Shown piece after piece: positions 1-6,906 of a stretch of DNA of 64,000 nt. Within the stretch, counting starts at the first letter, position 1. Each line of letters starts with the position of its first letter. A program made the translations under genes and the position numbers. Source of the DNA: JACVRW01 sp963771715 (lineage in GTDB: Bacteria; Actinomycetota; Thermoleophilia; Solirubrobacterales; Thermoleophilaceae); the NCBI GenBank assembly GCA_963771715.1, contig CAVYUQ010000016.1:1-64000 (forward strand), in the 5' to 3' direction. The notes beneath the pieces are model-generated. The model did not search any database, had not been told where the DNA came from, and saw only the letters and a program-made list of their open reading frames with translations.

Positions 1-159
1 AACGTACCGTTGCGATGCGGCAAAAGTCCTTGCCATACATATATATGCGCACGGCCCGAAGGTTCGGCCACAGGGACCGGCTCGACCCCGGGTTTTCGGG
101 CTTCGGGCGCCCGGAACGGGTGGTCAGCCGCTTTCAGGCCGCCGCCTGGCCTTCGCCCA

Positions 160-606
160 CTAAAAAGGAACCCGCTCCGTCTGCGGCACCAGCCGGCCCT
201 GGTTCACGGCCATCGCGTACTGGCGCAGGAAGTCGGCCTGTTGTTCGCCGTTCAGGTCGGGGAAGACTTCACGCATGGCATCGGCATCCTGCTCGGTCCA
301 GTTGCGCCGCGCGATGGCACCTTCGAGAACGGACAGGGCTTGCGACGACGCGGCGGCCTCCCGCGCCGTGGTCTGCGGGCGTTGGCGCGGCCGCCACCGT
401 GTCCGTGATTTGGGAGGCCGGTGTCCGCGCCGCCCATTCCTCGCGGATCACGCGGCGCACGTCGTCAGCGGTCAGCCCGGCGTCGGGGAAACCGCCGCGG
501 GGGTACCCGGCCCGGGCGCCTCCGACTGCTCGACCTGATGGGCTCCGAGAATGAAGCCCGCGGCGAGTCCGGCGATGCCGGTCGCCCCGCTGGGGGCAGC
601 AGCCGC
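160..606 (-). pseudogene. Broken hypothetical gene at left edge
   Basis: I do not recognise this product. Reading leftwards, three stretches look like one protein in different frames. First comes a small-residue hydrophobic segment (GATGIAGLAAGFILGAH). Next is a segment containing TADDVRRVIREEWAARTP. Last is a helical tail that reads ALSVLEGAIARRNWTEQD, continues to QADFLRQYAMAVNQGR and stops at 160. The frame changes near 480 and again near 370, so the gene is either decayed or carries sequencing indels. Its upstream end meets an unrelated plus-strand ABC fragment near 607, which suggests a join. It could be a plasmid- or phage-type membrane protein, but nothing here proves that. Confidence 0.3.
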
Positions 607-609
607 TTG

Positions 610-1017
610 CGTGTCCAGGACGTCCGCGAGATCGTGCGCGAGAGCGGGACCACGGTGTTCCTCACGACGCACAACCTGCACGAGGCGGAGGAGATGTGCG
701 ACGAGGTCGCCGTCCTGCGCAGCGGTCGCATCGTCGCCCAAGGACGCCCGGACAGCCTGCGCGGCGACGTCGCGCCGGTCATCCATGTGCGCGGCTCGGG
801 CTTCACGGCGCCCCTGCTGCAGAAGCTGCGCCGCCGCAAGGAGGTCGCAGCCGCCGCGGCGCTCGACGGGACGCTCGAGGTGCGCCTCAACGGCGAGGCG
901 TCCGCGGCACCGCTGGTCGACCTGCTCGTGCGTGGCGGCGCGAGCATCGAGGAGGTCGTCCGCCCACGGGCCTCGCTTGAGGATTCCTTCCTCGCCATCC
1001 TGGAGAGCACGCCATGA
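610..1017 (+). pseudogene. ABC transporter ATP-binding protein, C-terminal fragment
   Basis: Residues DVREIVRESGTTVFLTTHNL followed by HEAEEMCDEVAVLRSGRIVAQG are the switch (H-loop) region and the end of an ABC-2/daunorubicin-type ATPase. About 95 further residues follow, typical of the C-terminal extension of such exporters. Walker A, Q-loop, LSGG signature and Walker B are all missing, because the frame upstream of about 610 holds unrelated sequence and no start. The gene is therefore 5'-truncated. It overlaps the next start by 4 bases (ATGA), as expected for an ATPase-permease operon. Confidence 0.7.
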
Positions 1018-1157
1018 GCGACGTCGGGACGGTGCTGTGGAAGGAGCTGCGCGAGGCCTACCGCGGCGGCAGCAGGCCCTTGGTGGGCCTGATCATTGGC
1101 GGCGTGATGTCCTCCTTGCTGGCCATCGCCATCCCCATCGTGCTCTCGTTCGGCGTT
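1014..1157 (+). pseudogene. ABC-2 permease, N-terminal fragment
   Basis: The first 47 or so residues (starting MSDVGTVLWKELREAYR, then a hydrophobic helix VGLIIGGVMSSLLAIAIP) are the usual opening of an ABC-2 permease: a KEL(R) amphipathic start followed by the first membrane helix. The start overlaps the stop of the preceding ATPase fragment. After about position 1155 the frame stays open, but the protein becomes a soluble SLBB/proline-rich protein with no further membrane helices. The permease is therefore cut off and joined in frame to a different gene. Confidence 0.6.
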
Positions 1158-2141
1158 GAATCCTCCCACACCGGCGGCCTCACCGCCGAAGCGAGCGGCA
1201 TCATCCGGATCTCTCCCGCTTCGGCTGCCGCGGGAGGAGAGCCGATCGAGATCGACGCCGACGACGTCCTTCGCGGCGGAGAAAACGGACCCGCCCGGCT
1301 CTATCTCCGCGCCGGGGATCGGATCGACGTCCTCTCGTCGGACGGTGAGGTCGTCGCGACCGGCGGCCCCGATCCGATCGCCGAGCTCGGGTTCGCCACG
1401 TCCGACGCGCCCGATGGGGAGGAGCTCCGGGATCTCGAGCCACCGAGCGAGGCCATTGTTCCGGAGCGCCCGCCCGTCGCTCCGGAGCCCGTCGTCGTCG
1501 CGCGCCCGGAGCCGACTCGGCCACCCGAAGAAGACCCCGCCGAGGTCGAGAGGCGCCAACGCGAGCTCGCGGAGGTGCGCGCCTACGCGGAGCGATCGCG
1601 GCGCGAGTTCGAGCTCGAGCGACGTCGCAACGAAGAGCTGAGCGTGCGGATCGCCGAGCTGGAGGCGGATCGCGCACGGCCGACCCCTGAGCCGATGCCC
1701 GAACCGGCGCTCGAGCGGATACCTGAACCGGCGCGCGAGCGGATACCGGAGCCGACGCGCGAGCGGATACCCGAGCCGATGCCCGAGCCGACGCGCGAGC
1801 CGATGCCCATGCCGACACTTCGGCCGCCGCGCGCGCCGATGCTTCAACCGACGCGCGAGCCGACCCGACCTCCGCCGCCGCGCGTCTCGAACCCGAATTC
1901 GCGGATCGCGGTGATCGGCCGCGTACACTCGCCCGGCGCCCAACGGCTCGGGGAAGGGCGGACGGTGACGCGCGCGGTGGCGCGGGCGGGGCTCGCGGAG
2001 GGAGCGGACGTCACGCGCATCGAGGTCCGACGCGACGATGGCGTGCGCTCCGCGACCATCGTGGTGAACCTCTTGGAAGTGCGCGCGGGAAGGAGCCCGG
2101 ATCTCCTCCTCGAGGCGGGGGACACGATCATCGTGCCATGA
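1158..2141 (+). CDS. SLBB-domain polysaccharide-export-type protein, 5'-truncated
   Basis: The start of this protein is missing; the frame runs in from the permease fragment. The first part (LYLRAGDRIDVLSSDGEV) resembles the end of an SLBB/beta-grasp domain. It is followed by an acidic, coiled-coil-like stretch (EVERRQRELAEVRAYAERSR onward, about 1540-1670). Next is a Pro/Glu/Arg-rich repeat region (PEP, RIPEP and REPM units, about 1680-1880). The C-terminus is a clear SLBB domain, from RIAVIGRVHSPGAQRLGEGR to LLLEAGDTIIVP. SLBB proteins line or gate outer-membrane polysaccharide export channels. The next gene overlaps by 4 bases and is VanZ-like, a pairing often seen in exopolysaccharide loci. 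The specific role is inferred. Confidence 0.6.
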   Translation, partial: ESSHTGGLTAEASGIIRISPASAAAGGEPIEIDADDVLRGGENGPARLYLRAGDRIDVLSSDGEVVATGGPDPIAELGFATSDAPDGEELRDLEPPSEAIVPERPPVAPEPVVVARPEPTRPPEEDPAEVERRQRELAEVRAYAERSRREFELERRRNEELSVRIAELEADRARPTPEPMPEPALERIPEPARERIPEPTRERIPEPMPEPTREPMPMPTLRPPRAPMLQPTREPTRPPPPRVSNPNSRIAVIGRVHSPGAQRLGEGRTVTRAVARAGLAEGADVTRIEVRRDDGVRSATIVVNLLEVRAGRSPDLLLEAGDTIIVP

Positions 2142-2620
2142 GCGAAGCCTCCGTGGTCTCGCGGCGACGTGGGTGGGTGCCTGCGCTCTCCGCGTGGCTT
2201 CCCGTATTCCTCTGGGCGTTCGTGATCGCCGGGATGTCGACGGACGGCTTCGATGCCCCGAACACGTTCGTCTGGATCGATCACCTGCTGCGCATCATGT
2301 GGCGGGCGATTCCCGAGGAGATCGTCGTCGTCGCCCACGCGATCGCACGGAAGCTCGCTCATCCCACGGAGTACGCGATCTTCGCGGTCCTCCTCGTCCG
2401 CGCGCTGCGATCGGGCACAGGGCCGACGCCGCGCTCGCCTCTCGCGGTGGCGATCGGCGTCGCGGCGGCGCTCGCGCTCGCCGACGAAGCGAACCAATCC
2501 TTGTCGACGGCGCGCACCGGCGCGTTCCTCGATTGCGTGCTCGACGTCGCCGGCGCCTGCGTCGGCGCCGTGATCGTTCGCTCGCGCCCGGATGCAACGC
2601 GAAGCGTTTCAGCCGGGTAG
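2138..2620 (+). CDS. VanZ-like integral membrane protein
   Basis: 160 residues with about four hydrophobic helices: WLPVFLWAFVIAGMS, a middle helix after KLAHPTEYAIFAVLL, AVAIGVAAALALADEANQ, and a last helix ending VGAVIV. The KxxHxxEY motif and the DEANQS motif are hallmarks of the VanZ family. These small membrane proteins are found in teicoplanin resistance and, more often, in exopolysaccharide and exosortase loci. Their biochemical role is not settled. The start ATGA overlaps the stop of the SLBB gene, so the two are probably co-translated. The gene ends directly before a palindromic repeat at 2614-2686. Confidence 0.75.
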   Translation: MSEASVVSRRRGWVPALSAWLPVFLWAFVIAGMSTDGFDAPNTFVWIDHLLRIMWRAIPEEIVVVAHAIARKLAHPTEYAIFAVLLVRALRSGTGPTPRSPLAVAIGVAAALALADEANQSLSTARTGAFLDCVLDVAGACVGAVIVRSRPDATRSVSAG

Positions 2621-2686
2621 GGGACGTTCCTCGACGCCGCGGCGGTCACGACGATCGCGACCAAGCGGCGGAGAGGTGCGTCCCTC
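2614..2686 (-). repeat. Palindromic intergenic repeat, family 1, copy 1
   Basis: About 73 bases bounded by near-complementary arms (GGGACGTTCCTC on the left, GAGGTGCGTCCC on the right; 10 of 12 pair). Read on the minus strand it aligns along its length with 4175-4248. The best-conserved blocks are GAGGGAYGCACCTC and GAGGAACGTCCC. It lies 4 bases behind the trxB stop codon, in the junction between the converging VanZ-like and trxB genes. It may act as a terminator or mRNA end-protecting hairpin. Confidence 0.6.
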
Positions 2687-2690
2687 GTTG

Positions 2691-3635
2691 CTAATGCCCC
2701 TGCGCTTCGAGGAATCGCTCGGCGTCGATCGCGGCCATGCAACCGGTGCCGGCGGCGGTCACGGCCTGGCGGTACGTCGGGTCCTGCACGTCGCCGCAGG
2801 CGAACACGCCGGGCACGTTCGTCTCCGTGCTCTTGCCCTTCGTGAGGAGGTAGCCGCGCTCGTCCATCTCGAGCTTGCCTTTGAAGAGCGCGGTATTCGG
2901 CTCGTGCCCGATCGCGATGAAGACGCCATCGCTCGGGAATTCTCGGGTCGTGTCGTCCCGCACGTCGCGCAGTCGAACGCCCTTCACGCCGCCGGCTTTC
3001 GGATCGCCGAGCACTTCGTCGACCGCGGAATGCCACACGAAGTCGATCTTCGAATTCTTGAGCGCCCGATCCTGCATGATCTTCGACGCGCGGAGCTCGT
3101 CGCGACGGTGAACGACGGAGACCTTCGATGCGAACTTCGTGAGGAAGTTCGCTTCCTCCATCGCGGTGTCGCCGCCGCCCACGACGACGACGGGCTTGTC
3201 CTTGAAAAAGTAGCCGTCGCACGTGGCGCAGGCGGACACGCCGTGGCCCATGAGGCGCGACTCGGATTCGAGCCCGAGGAGCTTCGCGGTCGCGCCGGAG
3301 GCGATGATCAACGTCTCCGTGCGGATCGTCTTTCCCGACAGCGTCAGCGTGAGCGGTCGCTTCGTGAGATCGACGTTGCTCACGTCGCCGAATTCGAAGC
3401 TCGTGCCGAAACGCTCCGCCTGCTTGCGGAAGAGCTCCATCATCTCCGGGCCCATCACGCCGTCGGGAAATCCGGGATAGTTCTCCACGTCCGTGGTGAT
3501 CGTGAGCTGGCCACCTGGTTGTGAACCGGAAATGACGAGCGGTCCGAGATTCGCGCGCGCCGCGTAGAGCGCGGCGGTGAGACCGGCCGGGCCTGAGCCG
3601 ATGATCGTCACCTTGAGCGTCGAATCGTCCGACAT
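2691..3635 (-). CDS. trxB: Thioredoxin reductase (NADPH)
   Basis: A 314-residue flavoprotein of standard length that passes electrons from NADPH to thioredoxin in the cytoplasm. It begins with the FAD-binding motif GSGPAGLTAALYAARA. The redox-active pair sits in ACATCDGYF (CxxC), and the NADPH-binding motif VVVGGGDTAMEEA follows it. The second FAD motif is GVFACGDVQDPTYRQ near the C-terminus. All catalytic signatures are present and the frame is intact. No partner thioredoxin gene lies beside it. A family 1 palindromic repeat follows the stop after 4 bases. Confidence 0.95.
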   Translation of the reverse strand: MSDDSTLKVTIIGSGPAGLTAALYAARANLGPLVISGSQPGGQLTITTDVENYPGFPDGVMGPEMMELFRKQAERFGTSFEFGDVSNVDLTKRPLTLTLSGKTIRTETLIIASGATAKLLGLESESRLMGHGVSACATCDGYFFKDKPVVVVGGGDTAMEEANFLTKFASKVSVVHRRDELRASKIMQDRALKNSKIDFVWHSAVDEVLGDPKAGGVKGVRLRDVRDDTTREFPSDGVFIAIGHEPNTALFKGKLEMDERGYLLTKGKSTETNVPGVFACGDVQDPTYRQAVTAAGTGCMAAIDAERFLEAQGH

Positions 3636-3682
3636 TCCGTCTCCCTTCGCCTCTCGGCGATCTATAGGGTAAGGCGAAGTCG

Positions 3683-4255
3683 ATGCAAGGTCGCCGCCGG
3701 CGCACGCCCACGCTCAGTCACCTCGATCGACGCGGTCGCGCGCGGATGGTCGACGTCGGCGACAAGCAAGTGACACGGCGCGAGGCGACGGCGCGCGGCG
3801 AAGTGAAGATGAGGCCGGCGACGCTCCGCGCGATCGTCTCCGGCAAGATCCCGAAAGGGGACGTTCTCGCGGTCGCACGCACCGCCGGAATCCTCGCCGC
3901 CAAGCGAACGCACGAGCTCGTGCCGCTCTGTCACCCGCTGCCGATCACTTCGATCGTCGTCGAGCTCGAGCCGGATCGGCGGCGAGGCGCGATCGCGATC
4001 GAAGCGACGGTGCGTGTCGACGGCAAGACCGGCGTCGAGATGGAAGCGTTGACGGCCGTCACCGTCGCCGCACTCACCGTCTACGACATGGCGAAGGCGA
4101 TCGACCGCGGCATGACGATCGGCCGCGTGCAGCTCGTCGCCAAGAGTGGCGGCAAGAGCGGCGACTATCGTCGTGAGGGATGCACCTCACCGACGCCCGG
4201 CCAAGGGCGATCACGGCAACCGCGTCGGCGAGGAACGTCCCCCACCCGCGCATAA
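3683..4255 (+). CDS. moaC: Cyclic pyranopterin monophosphate synthase MoaC
   Basis: MoaC turns the MoaA product 3',8-cyclo-GTP into cyclic pyranopterin monophosphate in molybdenum-cofactor synthesis. The signatures are LSHLD followed by ARMVDVGDK near the start, LVPLCHPLPIT, VDGKTGVEMEALTAVTVAAL and VYDMAKAIDRGM. The family's normal end, LVAKSGGKSGDYR, is also present. The protein then runs on for about 27 extra residues rich in Arg, Pro and Ser. That extension is encoded by a palindromic repeat (4175-4248), so the repeat appears to have replaced the original stop region. Other Mo-cofactor genes are not adjacent. The start used gives MQGRRRRTPTLSHLD, and the gene diverges from trxB. Confidence 0.93.
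   Translation: MQGRRRRTPTLSHLDRRGRARMVDVGDKQVTRREATARGEVKMRPATLRAIVSGKIPKGDVLAVARTAGILAAKRTHELVPLCHPLPITSIVVELEPDRRRGAIAIEATVRVDGKTGVEMEALTAVTVAALTVYDMAKAIDRGMTIGRVQLVAKSGGKSGDYRREGCTSPTPGQGRSRQPRRRGTSPTRA
4175..4248 (+). repeat. Palindromic intergenic repeat, family 1, copy 2
   Basis: This 74-base element matches 2614-2686 in inverted orientation: GAGGGATGCACCTC at the left end and GAGGAACGTCCCC at the right, with a less conserved middle. Its arms are near-complementary. It overlaps the last codons of moaC and lies in the convergent gap between moaC and the 4275-4811 gene. Confidence 0.55.
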
Positions 4256-4274
4256 CGCTGCGCGTTCTGCGCGG

Positions 4275-4811
4275 CTAGCGCGGGAACTGCAACGCTTCGC
4301 GCGGGATGCCGACACCGCCGCCCGAGCGCGGGCCGCTCGGCACCGAAGGCGGGCTCTGGATCGCTTCCCGCGGGATTCCCGGCTCGCTCGAGCGCGGCGC
4401 GCTCTGCATCTGGATCTGCGGCATCGGCACCGCGGCTTGCGGGGGCGGGGCGGCGGCCGCGGCTTGCACGGCTTCGCGCCAATCCGGCGTCGCGCCCGAG
4501 GTCCGCACGGCGGAATGCGCGATCCGCGATTCCGCCTCGAGCCACGGTTTCACGACCGGCTCTTGGATGTCGTAGCTGTAGTCGCGGAGCCTCGACGACA
4601 CGATCGGACCGCCGCGACCCGTCGGGATGACGAAGAGGACGTCGGGGCGCTGATGCTCGCCCTGGATGCCCGTCTCTCGCATCTTCAGATTCGATCCCGC
4701 ATCGCTCTGCGCGGGAGGGGGAGCGGCGCGGCGCGTTTGCGCGTCGAGCGACGTCACGACGAGGAGCGACGTGACCAGTGCGATCACGAACGTGAAAGGA
4801 TGAAACTGCAT
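4275..4811 (-). CDS. Small secreted proline-rich protein of the envelope operon
   Basis: 178 residues starting MQFHPFTFVIALVTSLLVVT, which with the following SLDAQ forms a typical signal peptide. The mature part has a segment VLFVIPTGRGGPIVSSRLRD and then an Ala/Pro-rich region. The C-terminus carries two copies of the unit GIPREA(I/L)Q, the last close to the stop. I chose the internal ATG at 4811 because the signal peptide begins there, 4 bases after the upstream gene stops. It is the last gene of the eight-gene minus-strand envelope operon. No known family is recognised; it is probably a periplasmic or outer-membrane-associated accessory. Confidence 0.6.
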   Translation of the reverse strand: MQFHPFTFVIALVTSLLVVTSLDAQTRRAAPPPAQSDAGSNLKMRETGIQGEHQRPDVLFVIPTGRGGPIVSSRLRDYSYDIQEPVVKPWLEAESRIAHSAVRTSGATPDWREAVQAAAAAPPPQAAVPMPQIQMQSAPRSSEPGIPREAIQSPPSVPSGPRSGGGVGIPREALQFPR

Positions 4812-4815
4812 CGCC

Positions 4816-6906
4816 CTACCTCCCCGCCCGCTCTTCGAAGAGCGCATCGGCGATGCCTTCCTCGGCCTGTGCGACGACCAGCGAGTGACGTGCCTGCTCC
4901 TTGTCGACGAGCTGGCGAGCCGTCTCGCGGAGGACGACGACCGCACGGCTGCGCATCGCGTCGAGATTCTGCGACGAGCGCGCGAGCATCGCGTCGAGAT
5001 CGCCAGCGTGACCGGCGAGATGCCACGGGCGCTTGTCGCGATCGACCTCGATGTACTTGTACTTCGTCTCGAGCTGCTGCAGCGCCGTCAGCCATTCCGT
5101 CATCGTCGTCAGCACCGGCAGGTTGAGGTTCCGCGCGCGAAGCCCGACGCCGCGGAGCGCGCCCGTCATCTGGCGCTCCTTCAGCTGCAGGTTGTCGAGC
5201 ACGTAAGAGATCGAGTCGTGGTCGGAGCGGAGCTCCTGGAGGAATCCTTCGCGGATCTTCGTCGACGCGAGCCCGCGAAGCTCGCCCGAGGAAATCAGCT
5301 TCGAGGCGCGATCGAGCGAGGTCAACATCGCCTGGCGGGACGGAAGCTCGCGGTTCCCGAGGAGGATCACGCGGAGAGACTCCGTGGTCCGCGCGAGCGC
5401 CCGCTGCTTCTCCTGAATGGCGGCGCTCGCTTCCATCTGCTCGCTGACCGCGAGCGCATCGTAGAAGCGGCTCGTGAGATCGAAGTCCGCGAGACAGAGG
5501 AACACGAGGCTGCGGAGACGATCGTTCAGCTCGGCGGGCACGCGGCTCGCCGGGATCGGCGGCGACGACTGCAACGCGGCACTCTGCGAGCGGAGCGCGT
5601 TCGCCATCGTCTCGATTTCCTTTCGGAAGTCTTCGAGCTCGACCGTGAGCTCGACGAACACCTCGATCAGCGCGGGATTGTGGAAGTGCCGGTGGAGGAA
5701 TCCGAACAGGTACGTCTTCGGCGAGACTTTCTCGGCGGATTCGAGGTTCGCGCGCCCGGACGCGACCCCCGCCTCGCGCATCACCTGGAGGTCTTCGTTC
5801 AAGCGCTGGCGCCGGACCGCCGCGCGATTCTGACGTGCGAACGTGACGAGCTCGTCGAACGTGGCGCGGAACTGCGATTCGGAGCCGACGTCGCCGCGGA
5901 GCCTGCCTTCGCGCTCGCGCAGATCGGCCATCGCCTTCTCGAAGAGCGTGCGTGCCTTGCTGCCCTGGCGCGCGCGATTGAAGAGCCGGCCGAACGCGAC
6001 CTGCGCTTCGGCGCGGACGAAGTCGTCGCTCGCGCTCTCGGCCGCGTCCGACAAGGCTTCTCCGACCGTCTCGGTATCGCCGATCGCCTCGGCTGCGAGC
6101 GCGAGGTCGAGCCGTGTCGCGCCGAAGAGCACGCTCGATTCTTCGATGCCTTGATACGCCTTGACGCTATCGGCGTAGCGCTTCTGTTCGTAGAGGATCA
6201 TGCCGGCGACGCGGAGCGCGCGCTCGCGAAGAAGCACGGGAGCGCCACGGTCGGCCGTGACCTCGTTCAGGTAGCCGAGGGCGCGGTCCGGCCGGCTGGC
6301 AGCGAACTCCACCTGCGCCATCGTGAAGCGCGCGTAGGGATACCAATCGGTTCCGGGCGCGACGCGGAAGAGCGGCTCGCGCGCCTCGTTCTTGCGGCCG
6401 AGCAGGTAGTTGCTTTGGCCGACGAGGTACCAGAACTCCGGCGGATACGACTGCGCCGGCAGTGTGTTGCGATACGTCTGCTCGACGTTGATGAGCGCGC
6501 CGTATTCGCGGAGATCGAAGAAGATGCGCGCGAGCTCGCGAATCGCGAGCGGCGCGAAGCGACCGCGTGGAAATTCGGCGAGGACGGCGCGAAGCTGATC
6601 TTCCGCCTTCTCGTAGAGGTGGAGCTGGGCGAAGCTCTTGCCGAGCACGTAGAGCGTCGGCTCGCGAAACTGTCGCGAATCGGCGCGCGCCATCGTGTCG
6701 CCGAGCAGCGTGACCGCACGCGCCGGCTGCTCGCCGAAGTACGCGTCGAGACCCTTCTCGAACGTCGCCGTCTGTGGCTGCGCCGCGGCGCTGCCGACGA
6801 AGCAGACGACGGCGAAGACGGCGATGAAGAGGCGGCGGGTAGCGGCTAAGCTAACGTTCGCTGTGTAGCTGCAGTGCTTCGTCGAGAGCCTTCCGCGTCG
6901 TGGCAT
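4816..6906 (-). CDS. TPR-repeat periplasmic protein of the envelope operon
   Basis: About 696 residues. The hydrophobic stretch LFIAVFAVVCFVGSAAAQ near residues 25-42 acts as a signal peptide after a longer than usual basic leader. The body is built of helical TPR-like repeats; examples are REPTLYVLGKSFAQLHLYEK and EFWYLVGQSNYLLGRKNEA. The C-terminal half looks like long helices, possibly coiled coil. The start ATG at 6906 overlaps the 3' end of the OmpA-type gene by 56 bases, because no start codon lies closer to the signal sequence. TPR proteins in TolQR/ExbBD-linked operons, such as Glt gliding proteins, commonly act as periplasmic scaffolds; that role is inferred. Confidence 0.7.
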   Translation of the reverse strand: MPRRGRLSTKHCSYTANVSLAATRRLFIAVFAVVCFVGSAAAQPQTATFEKGLDAYFGEQPARAVTLLGDTMARADSRQFREPTLYVLGKSFAQLHLYEKAEDQLRAVLAEFPRGRFAPLAIRELARIFFDLREYGALINVEQTYRNTLPAQSYPPEFWYLVGQSNYLLGRKNEAREPLFRVAPGTDWYPYARFTMAQVEFAASRPDRALGYLNEVTADRGAPVLLRERALRVAGMILYEQKRYADSVKAYQGIEESSVLFGATRLDLALAAEAIGDTETVGEALSDAAESASDDFVRAEAQVAFGRLFNRARQGSKARTLFEKAMADLREREGRLRGDVGSESQFRATFDELVTFARQNRAAVRRQRLNEDLQVMREAGVASGRANLESAEKVSPKTYLFGFLHRHFHNPALIEVFVELTVELEDFRKEIETMANALRSQSAALQSSPPIPASRVPAELNDRLRSLVFLCLADFDLTSRFYDALAVSEQMEASAAIQEKQRALARTTESLRVILLGNRELPSRQAMLTSLDRASKLISSGELRGLASTKIREGFLQELRSDHDSISYVLDNLQLKERQMTGALRGVGLRARNLNLPVLTTMTEWLTALQQLETKYKYIEVDRDKRPWHLAGHAGDLDAMLARSSQNLDAMRSRAVVVLRETARQLVDKEQARHSLVVAQAEEGIADALFEERAGR

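Noticed and set aside
1680..1880. Possible CRISPR-like or satellite repeat in the PEP/RIPEP region
   Set aside because: The repeats are in frame, encode Pro-Glu-Arg units of a linker and have no spacers.
4885..6849. 654-codon open frame on the plus strand
   Set aside because: Antisense to the TPR gene; composition is that of a GC-rich shadow.
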